Origin: Candidatus Shapirobacteria bacterium CG2_30_35_20
GTDB taxonomy: Bacteria; Patescibacteriota; Microgenomatia; UBA12405
NCBI GenBank assembly: GCA_001873665.1
Contig: MNZO01000028.1
Span: 1 to 6,077 of the forward strand
DNA length: 6,077 nucleotides
Reading direction: 5' to 3'
In this document: positions 1 through 4,874 of the stretch, piece by piece
How the letters are laid out: each line of letters begins with the position of its first letter
Numbering within the stretch: position 1 is the first letter of the stretch
Notes under the pieces: model-generated
Told to the model about the DNA's origin: nothing
Databases searched by the model: none
The model's input: the letters and a program-made list of their open reading frames with translations, nothing else
Position numbers and translations under genes: made by a program

Positions 1-106
1 TTTGATGCCATTTTCAAGCATATTTGCCTTTAGATGCTTTTTAAGCATAGAAAAAATTTAATTTCTCAAATTTCCCTCAACCTCAACAAAAACCCTCTTC
101 CCATCC
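1..106. other. Upstream flank with no supported gene
   Basis: AT-rich sequence before the nuclease gene. It holds a small perfect inverted repeat, ATGCTT-TTT-AAGCAT at 34-48, with no U-tract on either side, so it does not look like an intrinsic terminator. No Shine-Dalgarno sequence or convincing promoter is visible ahead of the nuclease start. Confidence 0.4.
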
Positions 107-790
107 ATGCTAACATCAAATATCTCTATGTCCCCAAAAATTAAAAAAATAATTTATTCCCTCCTGGCCATAGTATCCGCCATCCTTCTCTATTTTTACC
201 AACAAATCAAAACTTATCAAACACAACAAAATCTCATTTTAGTAACCGAGGTTTTGGATGGAGATACCCTCATCATTGCCCCTGATCAAAGCATCAGACT
301 GGCCAACATTGATGCTCCGGAAATTGAACGATGCCAAGGGAAGGAGGCAAAAGATTTTTTGACAAATTTAATCCAAGATAAACGGGTAAAAATAATAAGT
401 GCCGGCAGAGATGCCTATAAAAGAACTGTGGCCCTGATTTATCTACCAAACGGCCAGCTAGTCAATGAAATTATGGCCCAAAAAGGGATGGGGGTCTATA
501 CCAGCACCAATACCAAAGAAAGAGAAAAAATAAATCAGGCCGTGGAAGATGCCAGAGAAAAGAAGATGGGAATATTTAGTCCCCTTTGTTCTCAAACAGA
601 AAATTTAGACAATCCCAAATGTAATATCAAGGGAAATATAGGTAAACACGATAGAGCCAAATACTATCATTTGCCCCAGTGTGCCGAATACAATCGAACC
701 GTAGTTGAACTACACCTAGGTGAACAGTGGTTTTGCACTGAAAATGAAGCTATCAAAGCCGGATATGCTAAATCCAAAAATTGTCCCTAG
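107..790 (+). CDS. Membrane-anchored thermonuclease (SNase-like) with C-terminal Cys-rich domain
   Basis: Predicted Ca2+-dependent nuclease of the staphylococcal nuclease fold, cleaving DNA and/or RNA outside the membrane. A hydrophobic segment at residues about 14-32 should act as a signal anchor. The SNase core spans about 44-160. By alignment with staphylococcal nuclease, D53 (in VLDGDT), R64, D69 and E72 (in RLANIDAPE) and R106 (in DAYKRTVALIY) match the metal-binding and catalytic D21, R35, D40, E43 and R87, so the enzyme looks intact. The tail, residues 172-226, carries CNIKGNI, YHLPQC, EQWFCTE and a final NC; it resembles the C-terminal module (sometimes called a sunset domain) found after SNase domains in secreted nucleases. 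The start could be M1 (107) or M8 (128); neither has a Shine-Dalgarno site, and M8 gives a more typical short basic N-terminus. The stop overlaps that of the convergent adaptor fragment. A role in taking up or degrading environmental nucleic acid is inference. Confidence 0.9.
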   Translation: MLTSNISMSPKIKKIIYSLLAIVSAILLYFYQQIKTYQTQQNLILVTEVLDGDTLIIAPDQSIRLANIDAPEIERCQGKEAKDFLTNLIQDKRVKIISAGRDAYKRTVALIYLPNGQLVNEIMAQKGMGVYTSTNTKEREKINQAVEDAREKKMGIFSPLCSQTENLDNPKCNIKGNIGKHDRAKYYHLPQCAEYNRTVVELHLGEQWFCTENEAIKAGYAKSKNCP

Positions 791-1098
791 ACCTTGATCA
801 AAGCCTCACCCAGCATCCCCACCATCAGCCCCTCTGTCTTTTCTAAAGCGACAACTACACTAAATATTCCGGCCTTTTTGGCAAAGTAGGGGAGTATGGG
901 TTTTGTCTTTCCCAAAAACTTTTCATCTATAGATATCAGTGAAATTTCCATCTCCTTCTCATCCTTAAATTTAGGCAAATCAGCCTGATCAATCTCAAAT
1001 TCAAAATAAAAAGAAGAAGAATCAAGTATTTTAAAAGGAGAAGAGGCCGGAGAGACATAAAGACCGGCGACAATATCACTATCATCAATAATGACTCC
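787..1098 (-). pseudogene. 5'-truncated efflux-type periplasmic adaptor (HlyD/RND membrane-fusion) fragment
   Basis: An open frame of 103 codons on the minus strand runs from the edge of the IS remnant to a TAG at 789-787. The translation starts GVIIDDSDIVAGLYVSP, continues FKILDSSSFYFEFEIDQADL and ends LEKTEGLMVGMLGEALIKV. This order matches the C-terminal half of HlyD/MacA-type adaptors: the end of the lipoyl-like domain (G-V-I...V..G..VSP), the beta-barrel strand with a DxxDL-like element, and the L..GM terminal strand. The N-terminal signal, hairpin and first half-lipoyl domain are absent, and no in-frame ATG exists. An in-frame TGA lies just inside the IS sequence, and 16 bp beyond the IS is another gene's stop, so the missing half is not next door. 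It is probably a dead remnant. An internal TTG (976-978) could in principle start a 63-residue product, but that would have no function I can name. The family assignment rests on pattern, not alignment. Confidence 0.6.
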
Positions 1099-1118
1099 AT
1101 TAAACCCGTTTCAAAATT
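1099..1118. repeat. Left terminal inverted repeat of the IS remnant
   Basis: ATTAAACCCGTTTCAAAATT, the perfect reverse complement of 1303-1322. It lies just after the transposase stop (1123-1125 on the minus strand), as expected for the transposase-distal end of a compact IS. Confidence 0.85.
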
Positions 1119-1122
1119 CATT

Positions 1123-1317
1123 TTAACCTCTAATTAGGACAATTATTAATGCTAGGTAGATGAATGCTTTAAATGATGACATGGTAAATTCTTGCCTTAA
1201 TCTACATCGTTTAAATGATTTTAACCAACCCAAAAGTCTTTCAATTGTAAAACGAGTGTCATAAAGTGTTTGTTTTAGCTTGAACCTTGGACCAATTTTT
1301 CTAATTTTGAAACGGGT
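1123..1317 (-). pseudogene. C-terminal fragment of an IS5-like DDE transposase
   Basis: The minus strand is open for 64 codons ending in TAA at 1125-1123. Residues 19-33 of this frame, YDTRFTIERLLGWLK, fit the Y-(2)-R-(3)-E-(6)-K signature of IS4/IS5-type transposases exactly (Y19, R22, E26, K33); E26 would be the last acidic residue of the DDE triad. It is followed by the usual basic stretch (SFKRCRLRQEF) and a hydrophobic end (AFIYLALIIVLIR). The first two catalytic aspartates and everything N-terminal are missing, and the upstream edge of the frame is simply the terminal inverted repeat, so the deletion joined that repeat to a point shortly before the E motif. There is no start codon in a sensible place, and it is certainly inactive alone. 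Confidence 0.8.
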
Positions 1318-1322
1318 TTAAT
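1303..1322. repeat. Right terminal inverted repeat of the IS remnant
   Basis: Perfect reverse complement of 1099-1118. The transposase fragment reads out of this repeat without a start codon, showing that the 5' part of the original gene was deleted between here and the E-motif region. Confidence 0.85.
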
Positions 1323-1338
1323 TAGTCAAGCAATCAGT

Positions 1339-2256
1339 CTAAAAAAAGGTCAACACACCGCCAATCAACGAGCCAAATATACCCAATATCCCATTAAATG
1401 TTGACACAGCCAAAATTTTGTCAGCCGGTAAACCCAACGACGAGAAAAAATATACAAACAAAGTTTCCCTCGCCCCAAAACCAGCCACCGATATTGGCAA
1501 CACCAAAATTAGTGCAATTATTGGCATAAAAATTAATACATCCAGCAAATGTAAATCGAGTCCAAAAATTATGGCGATAAACCAGGTTGTCGCCATCCAT
1601 AATGGCTCGGAAATTAAGCATAATCCAAAAACCAAAATCAAATCACTTTTAGTAGCCCGTCGCAATAATCCCACAATTTCCGCCAACTTTTCTAATTTTT
1701 TAAACCTCTTTATTAACATTTCAAAGTCGATAATAAAAGCCAAACAATAAAAAACAACTAACCCAAAATTTAAAGAACCAAACACAATCCATAAATAATT
1801 TGGGAATGTGTAGCCAAACAATTTTCCAAAACAAATCGCCACCAAGGCCACAAAACACAAAGCCGTAAAACCAATCACCCTATCGAGCAACACACTTCCC
1901 ACAAACCTCGTCTTTGAAATATTGGGGTATTTTTTTAACAGCGCCGTCCACTTAATTAAATCACCAGCAAAAGGAGTCGGGAAAAACAACCCATAAAAAC
2001 CACCCAAATATATGGCCTTGGTAAAGGCCAAAACATCAGTAAAAGTTACCCTTACTAATACCAAGGTCGCCCATCGCCAACCACCCAATATCATTATGGG
2101 AAATAAATACAACAACAGCGATGGTATCACCCACCAAGGTACCGAAATAATATCCTTACCCAGGGCGACAATATTTACTTTTTGAAACGCAAAATAAAGT
2201 AATATTAGCGAAAATAAATATCGAGTAACTTTTGCCGTCAAAATTTTTTTCCACAT
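1339..2256 (-). CDS. Polytopic membrane protein, LPG-synthase TM / AglD-like (UPF0104) family
   Basis: A 305-residue, strongly hydrophobic protein with about seven or eight likely membrane segments (around 12-28, 38-58, 75-92, 119-145, 152-176, 205-231, 236-256 and 283-302). Three conserved family elements are visible: PTPFAGDLIK (93-102), SVLLDRVIGF (121-130) and PISVAGFGARE (254-264). These mark the membrane region shared by lysylphosphatidylglycerol synthases and AglD-type proteins (PF03706 type). In glycan loci such proteins are linked to lipid-carrier sugar transfer or flipping. No soluble lysyltransferase domain follows, so lysyl-PG synthesis is unlikely. Length is normal for the stand-alone family, so the nearby IS did not truncate it. 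ATG at 2256-2254 has no Shine-Dalgarno site. It is divergent from the glycosyltransferase genes across 23 bp, which suggests co-regulation. Role in glycolipid assembly is inference. Confidence 0.85.
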   Translation of the reverse strand: MWKKILTAKVTRYLFSLILLYFAFQKVNIVALGKDIISVPWWVIPSLLLYLFPIMILGGWRWATLVLVRVTFTDVLAFTKAIYLGGFYGLFFPTPFAGDLIKWTALLKKYPNISKTRFVGSVLLDRVIGFTALCFVALVAICFGKLFGYTFPNYLWIVFGSLNFGLVVFYCLAFIIDFEMLIKRFKKLEKLAEIVGLLRRATKSDLILVFGLCLISEPLWMATTWFIAIIFGLDLHLLDVLIFMPIIALILVLPISVAGFGARETLFVYFFSSLGLPADKILAVSTFNGILGIFGSLIGGVLTFF

Positions 2257-2279
2257 ATATTCATCTATAATATACTAAA
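2257..2279. promoter_or_regulatory. Compact divergent promoter region
   Basis: Only 23 bp separate the two divergent ATGs. On the plus strand a perfect TATAAT lies at 2266-2271, leaving 8 nt to the ATG at 2280. On the minus strand TATTAT (2272-2267, five of six matches) overlaps it and leaves 10 nt to the ATG at 2256. No Shine-Dalgarno sequence fits in either direction, so both mRNAs may be leaderless or nearly so. No clear -35 was found; any -35 would lie inside the opposite gene. AT-rich sequence makes chance -10 matches likely, so this is a candidate only. Confidence 0.4.
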
Positions 2280-3407
2280 ATGAAAAAAATTTTGTTACTG
2301 ACTCACGTTTCCCCCCCCGCCGTTGACGGTGGATCACGAGTAATTGTTAAAACGGCAGAATATTTAAAAAAAATCGGACACCAAACCCTATTAATCTCTA
2401 GTAATGCCTATTCCACCGATAATTTCACTCATCACTATCGCGCTACAGCTCCATCGCGCCATCGCGCTATTTTGCTCCCTGTCTACACGATTTTTCATAA
2501 ACCTCTAAAATTAATATCCAAAATTTTTCCCATTATTAGTGTTTTTGCCAAAGGTCCAATATTTAAAATTATCCCTTTTCTCCATACTCTGTTATCGGTT
2601 ATCAGATATCGTCCTGATTTAATCATTGCTGGACCATTGCCCACCACCATTGTTCTCTACGCCCGTTTTATAAAATTCGTAATTCGTAATTGTAAATTAA
2701 TAATTGTTCCCTGTTATCATCCCACCGACCCCGATTTCCACAACAAACTATTATTAAATACCCTAAAATCAGCCGACTACATTTGGACACTGACCGACTT
2801 TGAAACAAATTACTTTAATAAAAATTTAAATATCCCAAAATCTAAATTACTAAATATTGGCAACGGTATTGATCCATATCTTCTCACCGCAGCGCCATCG
2901 CGCCATCGCGCTAACGTGCTATTGTATATCGGTTCTCTCGCTCAACATAAAAATATTGAAAGTCTAATTGCAGTCCACCAACAATTATTATCTAAATTCC
3001 CCAAATTAAAGCTAATCATCGCCGGTCAAAAAACTCTCTATTACCCCCATCTCCAACCACTTTTAAAACTACCTAATATAAAAGTTATTTTCAACTTTAA
3101 AACTAACGCACTATCACGCCTTCTAGACCACAGTTCTATTCTAGTTTCTCCCTCCACTCAAGAAAGTTTTGGTCTAACTCTAATCGAAGCCTGGGCCAGA
3201 AAAACGCCTGTAGTTACATCAGATATTCCCGCATCTTCCGAATTAATAAATAAAAGCAAGGGAGGATTAATTGGACTTAACAATATTGAAACTCTGTTGC
3301 TCAACCAACCACTATCCCAAAAACTAGGTCAAAACGGCTATAATTATGTCAAAGCCAACTATCTGTGGCCCAATATTGTCAACAAATTATGTCAAAAATT
3401 ACTGTAA
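2280..3407 (+). CDS. Glycosyltransferase family 4 (GT-B fold)
   Basis: A 375-residue retaining sugar transferase of the GT4 type, expected to use a nucleotide-sugar donor on the cytoplasmic face. The N-terminal acceptor domain begins MKKILLLTHVSPP with the glycine pair at 17-18 in PPAVDGG. The inter-domain region carries NIGNGIDPY (192-200), the donor domain starts LLYIGSLAQHKN (214-225), and the EX7E motif is intact (E295 and E303 in ESFGLTLIE). Length is normal. Two in-frame insertions encode APSRHRA, at residues 57-63 and 205-211; both lie in predicted loops, the second just before the donor domain. A run of eight C bases encodes part of S11-P13. The ATG lacks a Shine-Dalgarno site and follows TATAAT by 8 nt. 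The end overlaps the DUF192 gene by 19 bases. The donor and acceptor sugars cannot be read from sequence. Confidence 0.9.
   Translation: MKKILLLTHVSPPAVDGGSRVIVKTAEYLKKIGHQTLLISSNAYSTDNFTHHYRATAPSRHRAILLPVYTIFHKPLKLISKIFPIISVFAKGPIFKIIPFLHTLLSVIRYRPDLIIAGPLPTTIVLYARFIKFVIRNCKLIIVPCYHPTDPDFHNKLLLNTLKSADYIWTLTDFETNYFNKNLNIPKSKLLNIGNGIDPYLLTAAPSRHRANVLLYIGSLAQHKNIESLIAVHQQLLSKFPKLKLIIAGQKTLYYPHLQPLLKLPNIKVIFNFKTNALSRLLDHSSILVSPSTQESFGLTLIEAWARKTPVVTSDIPASSELINKSKGGLIGLNNIETLLLNQPLSQKLGQNGYNYVKANYLWPNIVNKLCQKLL
2311..2318 (+). repeat. C8 homopolymer tract inside GT4 gene
   Basis: Eight consecutive C bases fall in codons 11-13 (S-P-P) of the GT4 gene, about 30 bases from its start. In AT-rich coding sequence this is notable. 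A one-base slip would shift the frame near the N-terminus, so the tract could act as a phase-variation switch. The PP residues are also part of a conserved GT4 loop, which could explain the run without slippage. Confidence 0.6.
2446..2469 (+). repeat. In-frame GC-rich tandem octamer, copy 1 (APSRHRA)
   Basis: Two tandem CCATCGCG units preceded by CAGCT and followed by CTA, 24 nt, matching copy 2 at 23 of 24 positions. It encodes A57-P-S-R-H-R-A63 of the GT4 enzyme. GCGC-CATC-GCGC within it can fold into a 4-bp stem with a 4-nt loop. A further single ATCGCGCT lies just upstream at 2437-2444. Confidence 0.85.
2674..2705 (+). repeat. AT-rich short repeat inside GT4 gene
   Basis: Two tandem AATTCGT units (2674-2680 and 2681-2687) are followed by AATTGTAAATTA (2688-2699). 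That last 12-mer recurs exactly in the intergenic tail at 6062-6073. The stretch encodes FVIRNCKLII of the GT4 enzyme. It may be an intergenic-type repeat captured in the gene; in AT-rich DNA a chance match is possible. Confidence 0.35.
2890..2913 (+). repeat. In-frame GC-rich tandem octamer, copy 2 (APSRHRA)
   Basis: Second copy of the 24-nt element, with a single difference from copy 1 (G for T at its fifth base, 2894). It is read in the same frame and encodes A205-P-S-R-H-R-A211 in the linker before the donor-binding domain of the same GT4 enzyme. Confidence 0.85.
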
Positions 3408-3811
3408 CTCTCATCATTGTTTTTATCTCTATTATTATTTATCTCTATTTTCCCAAAAAATTGCCATCTAAAATTATTAAAATAAACAATCAAGAATTTT
3501 CGCTAGAAATTGCCAATACTATCAGCCAACTATCAAAAGGTTTGAGCAGACGAACAAATTTATGTGACAATTGCGGTATGTTATTTGTTTTTCCTCATCC
3601 TCAAATTCTCTCATTTTGGATGAAGGACACCTTCATTCCCCTTGATATGATTTTTATCGACCAAAACAAAAAAATAGTCAATATTATTACCGCCACAGTG
3701 GGGGATTTGTCCCTCAAAAAAAGCATATCACCCGCCCTTTATTGTCTTGAGTTAAATGCTAGCACTGCCACTAAACTAAATTTAAAGTCAGGAGATATTT
3801 TAGAATTATGA
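3389..3811 (+). CDS. Membrane-anchored DUF192 protein
   Basis: A 140-residue protein (counting from ATG 3389) with one N-terminal membrane segment (about residues 5-21), then a DUF192 domain (PF02643 type) exposed outside the membrane. Visible family features are a GLSRR element, CGMLFVF, FWMKDTFIPLDMIFID (76-91) and a final LKSGDILEL. A CxxC (C59, C62) sits directly before the GMLF motif, with a third cysteine (C119) in the YCLEL strand; a structural metal or disulphide is possible. The molecular function of DUF192 is not established. An ATG at 3365 is also in frame, but it would add eight polar residues before the membrane anchor and deepen the overlap, so 3389 is preferred. The gene overlaps the preceding GT4 gene by 19 bases and the next gene by 4, so it is probably translated from the same mRNA. 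Confidence 0.85.
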   Translation: MSKITVTLIIVFISIIIYLYFPKKLPSKIIKINNQEFSLEIANTISQLSKGLSRRTNLCDNCGMLFVFPHPQILSFWMKDTFIPLDMIFIDQNKKIVNIITATVGDLSLKKSISPALYCLELNASTATKLNLKSGDILEL

Positions 3812-4785
3812 ATTTCAGCATCATCATCCCTAATTTAAACGGCGCCAAATTTTTAGTCAATTGCTTGCCTTCACTTATTACTTCTCTAAAACCTCTACTA
3901 AAAAATCATCCATTTGAAATTATTTTGGTTGACAATGCTTCAACAGATGACAGTATTTCATTATTTAAAAAAATATTCAATTCATCAGAAATTAGAAACT
4001 TTAAATTTGAAATTATACAAAACAATTTTAACCATGGTTTTGCCCCTTCTATTAATCAAGGTATTTCTAAATCGAGTTACGAATGGGTAGTTTTACTTAA
4101 CAACGACATTGTAATTAGTCCCGACTGGTTTACCAAAATTATTGCCCAAATAAAATTAAATAAAGATAAATATGCCGTCTATTGTGGCACTATCTTAACC
4201 GCCGATGGCGCCAAATACGAATCCTCCGGCCTAAATTTCAACTACAAAGGAAAATGTCAAAACATCAATAACGGCCTCCCATTTCTTGCCAACGCGCCAA
4301 CGCGCCAACGCACTAGTTTACCTATTTGGGGTTCTTCCGCTGCATTAGTCATTTATAACAAAAAAATATTAAATACTATTGGTGGGTTTGATAACGACTT
4401 TTTTGCCTACGAGGAAGACGTCGATGTTGCTCTTCGTCTTCAACTTCTAAATCATAAAACACTTCTAGTACCCAACGCCATCAGTTACCACTTTGGTGGG
4501 GGAACCTCATCAAAAATGGGGAATTTTCGTCAAATAATGGATACCAAAAATTGGTTTTATATAATTATCAAAGACTATCCAATGTCAATAATTTTAAAAT
4601 ATCTACCGCAAATTTTTGTTGAAAGACTACGCAATTTATCTGGCCTGATCAAATCTACCCCTATCCACCAGCTACCGCAATCTTTAATAAAAAGTTATGG
4701 CCAAGTGTTGATATACTTACCCCAGATGTTATATAAACGTCACAAATTTCAGAAACTCTCCTCCCTGCCGCCAGGCAGGGCCTAA
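3808..4785 (+). CDS. Glycosyltransferase family 2 (GT-A fold, rhamnosyltransferase-like)
   Basis: A 325-residue inverting sugar transferase. The GT-A core is clear: start IIIPNLNG (5-12), VDNASTDDS (41-49, D42 for the nucleotide), NHGFAPSINQG (75-85), the metal-binding LLNND (96-100), and GGFDNDFFAYEEDVD (192-206) with the ED pair near the catalytic base. Such enzymes often add rhamnose or similar sugars to surface glycans, but the substrate is unknown here. Two segments look inserted: EIRNFKFEI (61-69), ahead of the usual QNNFNHGFA, and NAPTRQRT (162-169), encoded by GC-rich tandem octamers. The last residues LPPGRA come from a palindromic repeat that also abuts the stop. ATGA overlap with the DUF192 stop indicates translational coupling. 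AGGAG at 3790-3794 is 13 nt upstream, rather far for a Shine-Dalgarno site. Confidence 0.9.
   Translation: MNFSIIIPNLNGAKFLVNCLPSLITSLKPLLKNHPFEIILVDNASTDDSISLFKKIFNSSEIRNFKFEIIQNNFNHGFAPSINQGISKSSYEWVVLLNNDIVISPDWFTKIIAQIKLNKDKYAVYCGTILTADGAKYESSGLNFNYKGKCQNINNGLPFLANAPTRQRTSLPIWGSSAALVIYNKKILNTIGGFDNDFFAYEEDVDVALRLQLLNHKTLLVPNAISYHFGGGTSSKMGNFRQIMDTKNWFYIIIKDYPMSIILKYLPQIFVERLRNLSGLIKSTPIHQLPQSLIKSYGQVLIYLPQMLYKRHKFQKLSSLPPGRA
3988..4014 (+). repeat. Possible AT-rich repeat captured in GT2 gene
   Basis: Encodes EIRNFKFEI between the first nucleotide-binding motif and QNNFNHGFA, where GT2 enzymes usually need fewer residues. The IRNxK pattern recalls the VIRNCK segment made by the AT-rich repeat in the GT4 gene. 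DNA identity between the two is weak, so this is tentative. Confidence 0.25.
4288..4311 (+). repeat. In-frame GC-rich tandem octamer, variant copy 3 (NAPTRQR)
   Basis: Three exact GCCAACGC units in tandem (4288-4295, 4296-4303, 4304-4311). It has the same layout as the GCCATCGC copies in the GT4 gene, with A replacing T in each unit. It encodes N162-A-P-T-R-Q-R168 of the GT2 enzyme in the frame parallel to APSRHRA. GCGC-CAAC-GCGC keeps the hairpin potential. Confidence 0.8.
4763..4780. repeat. GC-rich palindromic repeat at the 3' end of the GT2 gene
   Basis: CCCTGCC-GCCA-GGCAGGG, a 7-bp stem with a 4-nt loop. It encodes the final LPPGR of the GT2 protein, four bases before the TAA. The hairpin is followed by CCTAATTGCTTTT, not a direct U-tract, so at most it is a weak terminator or an mRNA 3'-end stabiliser. 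A related sequence occurs at 4836-4855. Confidence 0.7.
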
Positions 4786-4811
4786 TTGCTTTTCAAAATT
4801 AAAAATTTGAC

Positions 4812-4832
4812 ATTTTAAATTGATTAAAAATT
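4812..4832. repeat. AT-rich intergenic repeat, copy A
   Basis: A 21-bp sequence (ATTTTAAATTGATTAAAAA then TT) found again exactly at 6038-6058. Both copies lie in intergenic DNA flanking the second GT4 gene. Confidence 0.6.
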
Positions 4833-4835
4833 TTA

Positions 4836-4855
4836 CCTGCCTACTGGCGAGGCAG
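4836..4855. repeat. GC-rich palindromic repeat, diverged copy
   Basis: CCTGCCTACTGGCGAGGCAG: CTGCC pairs with GGCAG around a 9-nt loop. It shares the CCTGCC...GGCAG ends with the hairpin at 4763-4780 and stands out in nearly pure A/T sequence. Confidence 0.6.
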
Positions 4856-4874
4856 AAATTAAAAATTTAATTTT

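Larger units (their letters stand above)
1099..1322. mobile_element. Internally deleted IS5-like element (MITE-like remnant)
   Basis: A 224-bp segment is bounded by perfect 20-bp inverted repeats, ATTAAACCCGTTTCAAAATT at 1099-1118 and its complement at 1303-1322. The only content is the 3' end of a transposase gene on the minus strand. The outer bases read TTAA on both sides (1100-1103 and 1318-1321). This fits a YTAR-type target duplication as in IS5 relatives, but because TTAA is palindromic it cannot be separated from the repeat itself. Having both termini and no full transposase, it could only move in trans, if a full-length relative exists elsewhere in the genome. It sits at the break point of the adaptor gene. 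Confidence 0.8.
4786..4874. other. Repeat-filled gap between GT2 and second GT4 gene
   Basis: An 89-bp spacer made of A/T runs, a 21-bp repeat (4812-4832) and a GC-rich hairpin (4836-4855). No Shine-Dalgarno site precedes the next ATG, and no -35/-10 pair is convincing, so it is unclear whether the last gene has its own promoter or is read through. Confidence 0.5.

Noticed and set aside
34..48. ATGCTT-TTT-AAGCAT hairpin as a terminator of an upstream gene
   Set aside because: Short AT-rich stem with no T-run after it on either strand.
63..130. Minus-strand open stretch reading ...DIEIFDVSMDGKRVFVEVEGNLRN before a TAA
   Set aside because: It looks protein-like, but it is bounded by an in-frame stop about 30 codons upstream and overlaps the nuclease start, with only a late ATG. 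Too short to support as a gene or fragment.
936..1121. 61-codon minus-strand frame starting within the IS end
   Set aside because: It runs out of frame through the adaptor fragment, and its leucine/isoleucine/arginine-rich product has no family features; the adaptor frame explains the same bases better.
1418..1750. 110-codon open frame on the plus strand
   Set aside because: It lies wholly opposite the conserved AglD-like membrane protein gene, shows no recognisable family features, and reads as the lysine/asparagine-rich complement of a hydrophobic gene.
2446..2913. CRISPR-like or phage attachment repeats
   Set aside because: Only two copies over 400 bp apart inside one reading frame, with no spacers of regular length and no integrase or cas gene nearby.
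3104..3121. TAACGCACTATCACGCC as another octamer copy
   Set aside because: The encoded NALSRLLD is the normal GT4 sequence before SSILVSPS, so the likeness to the octamer repeat is chance.
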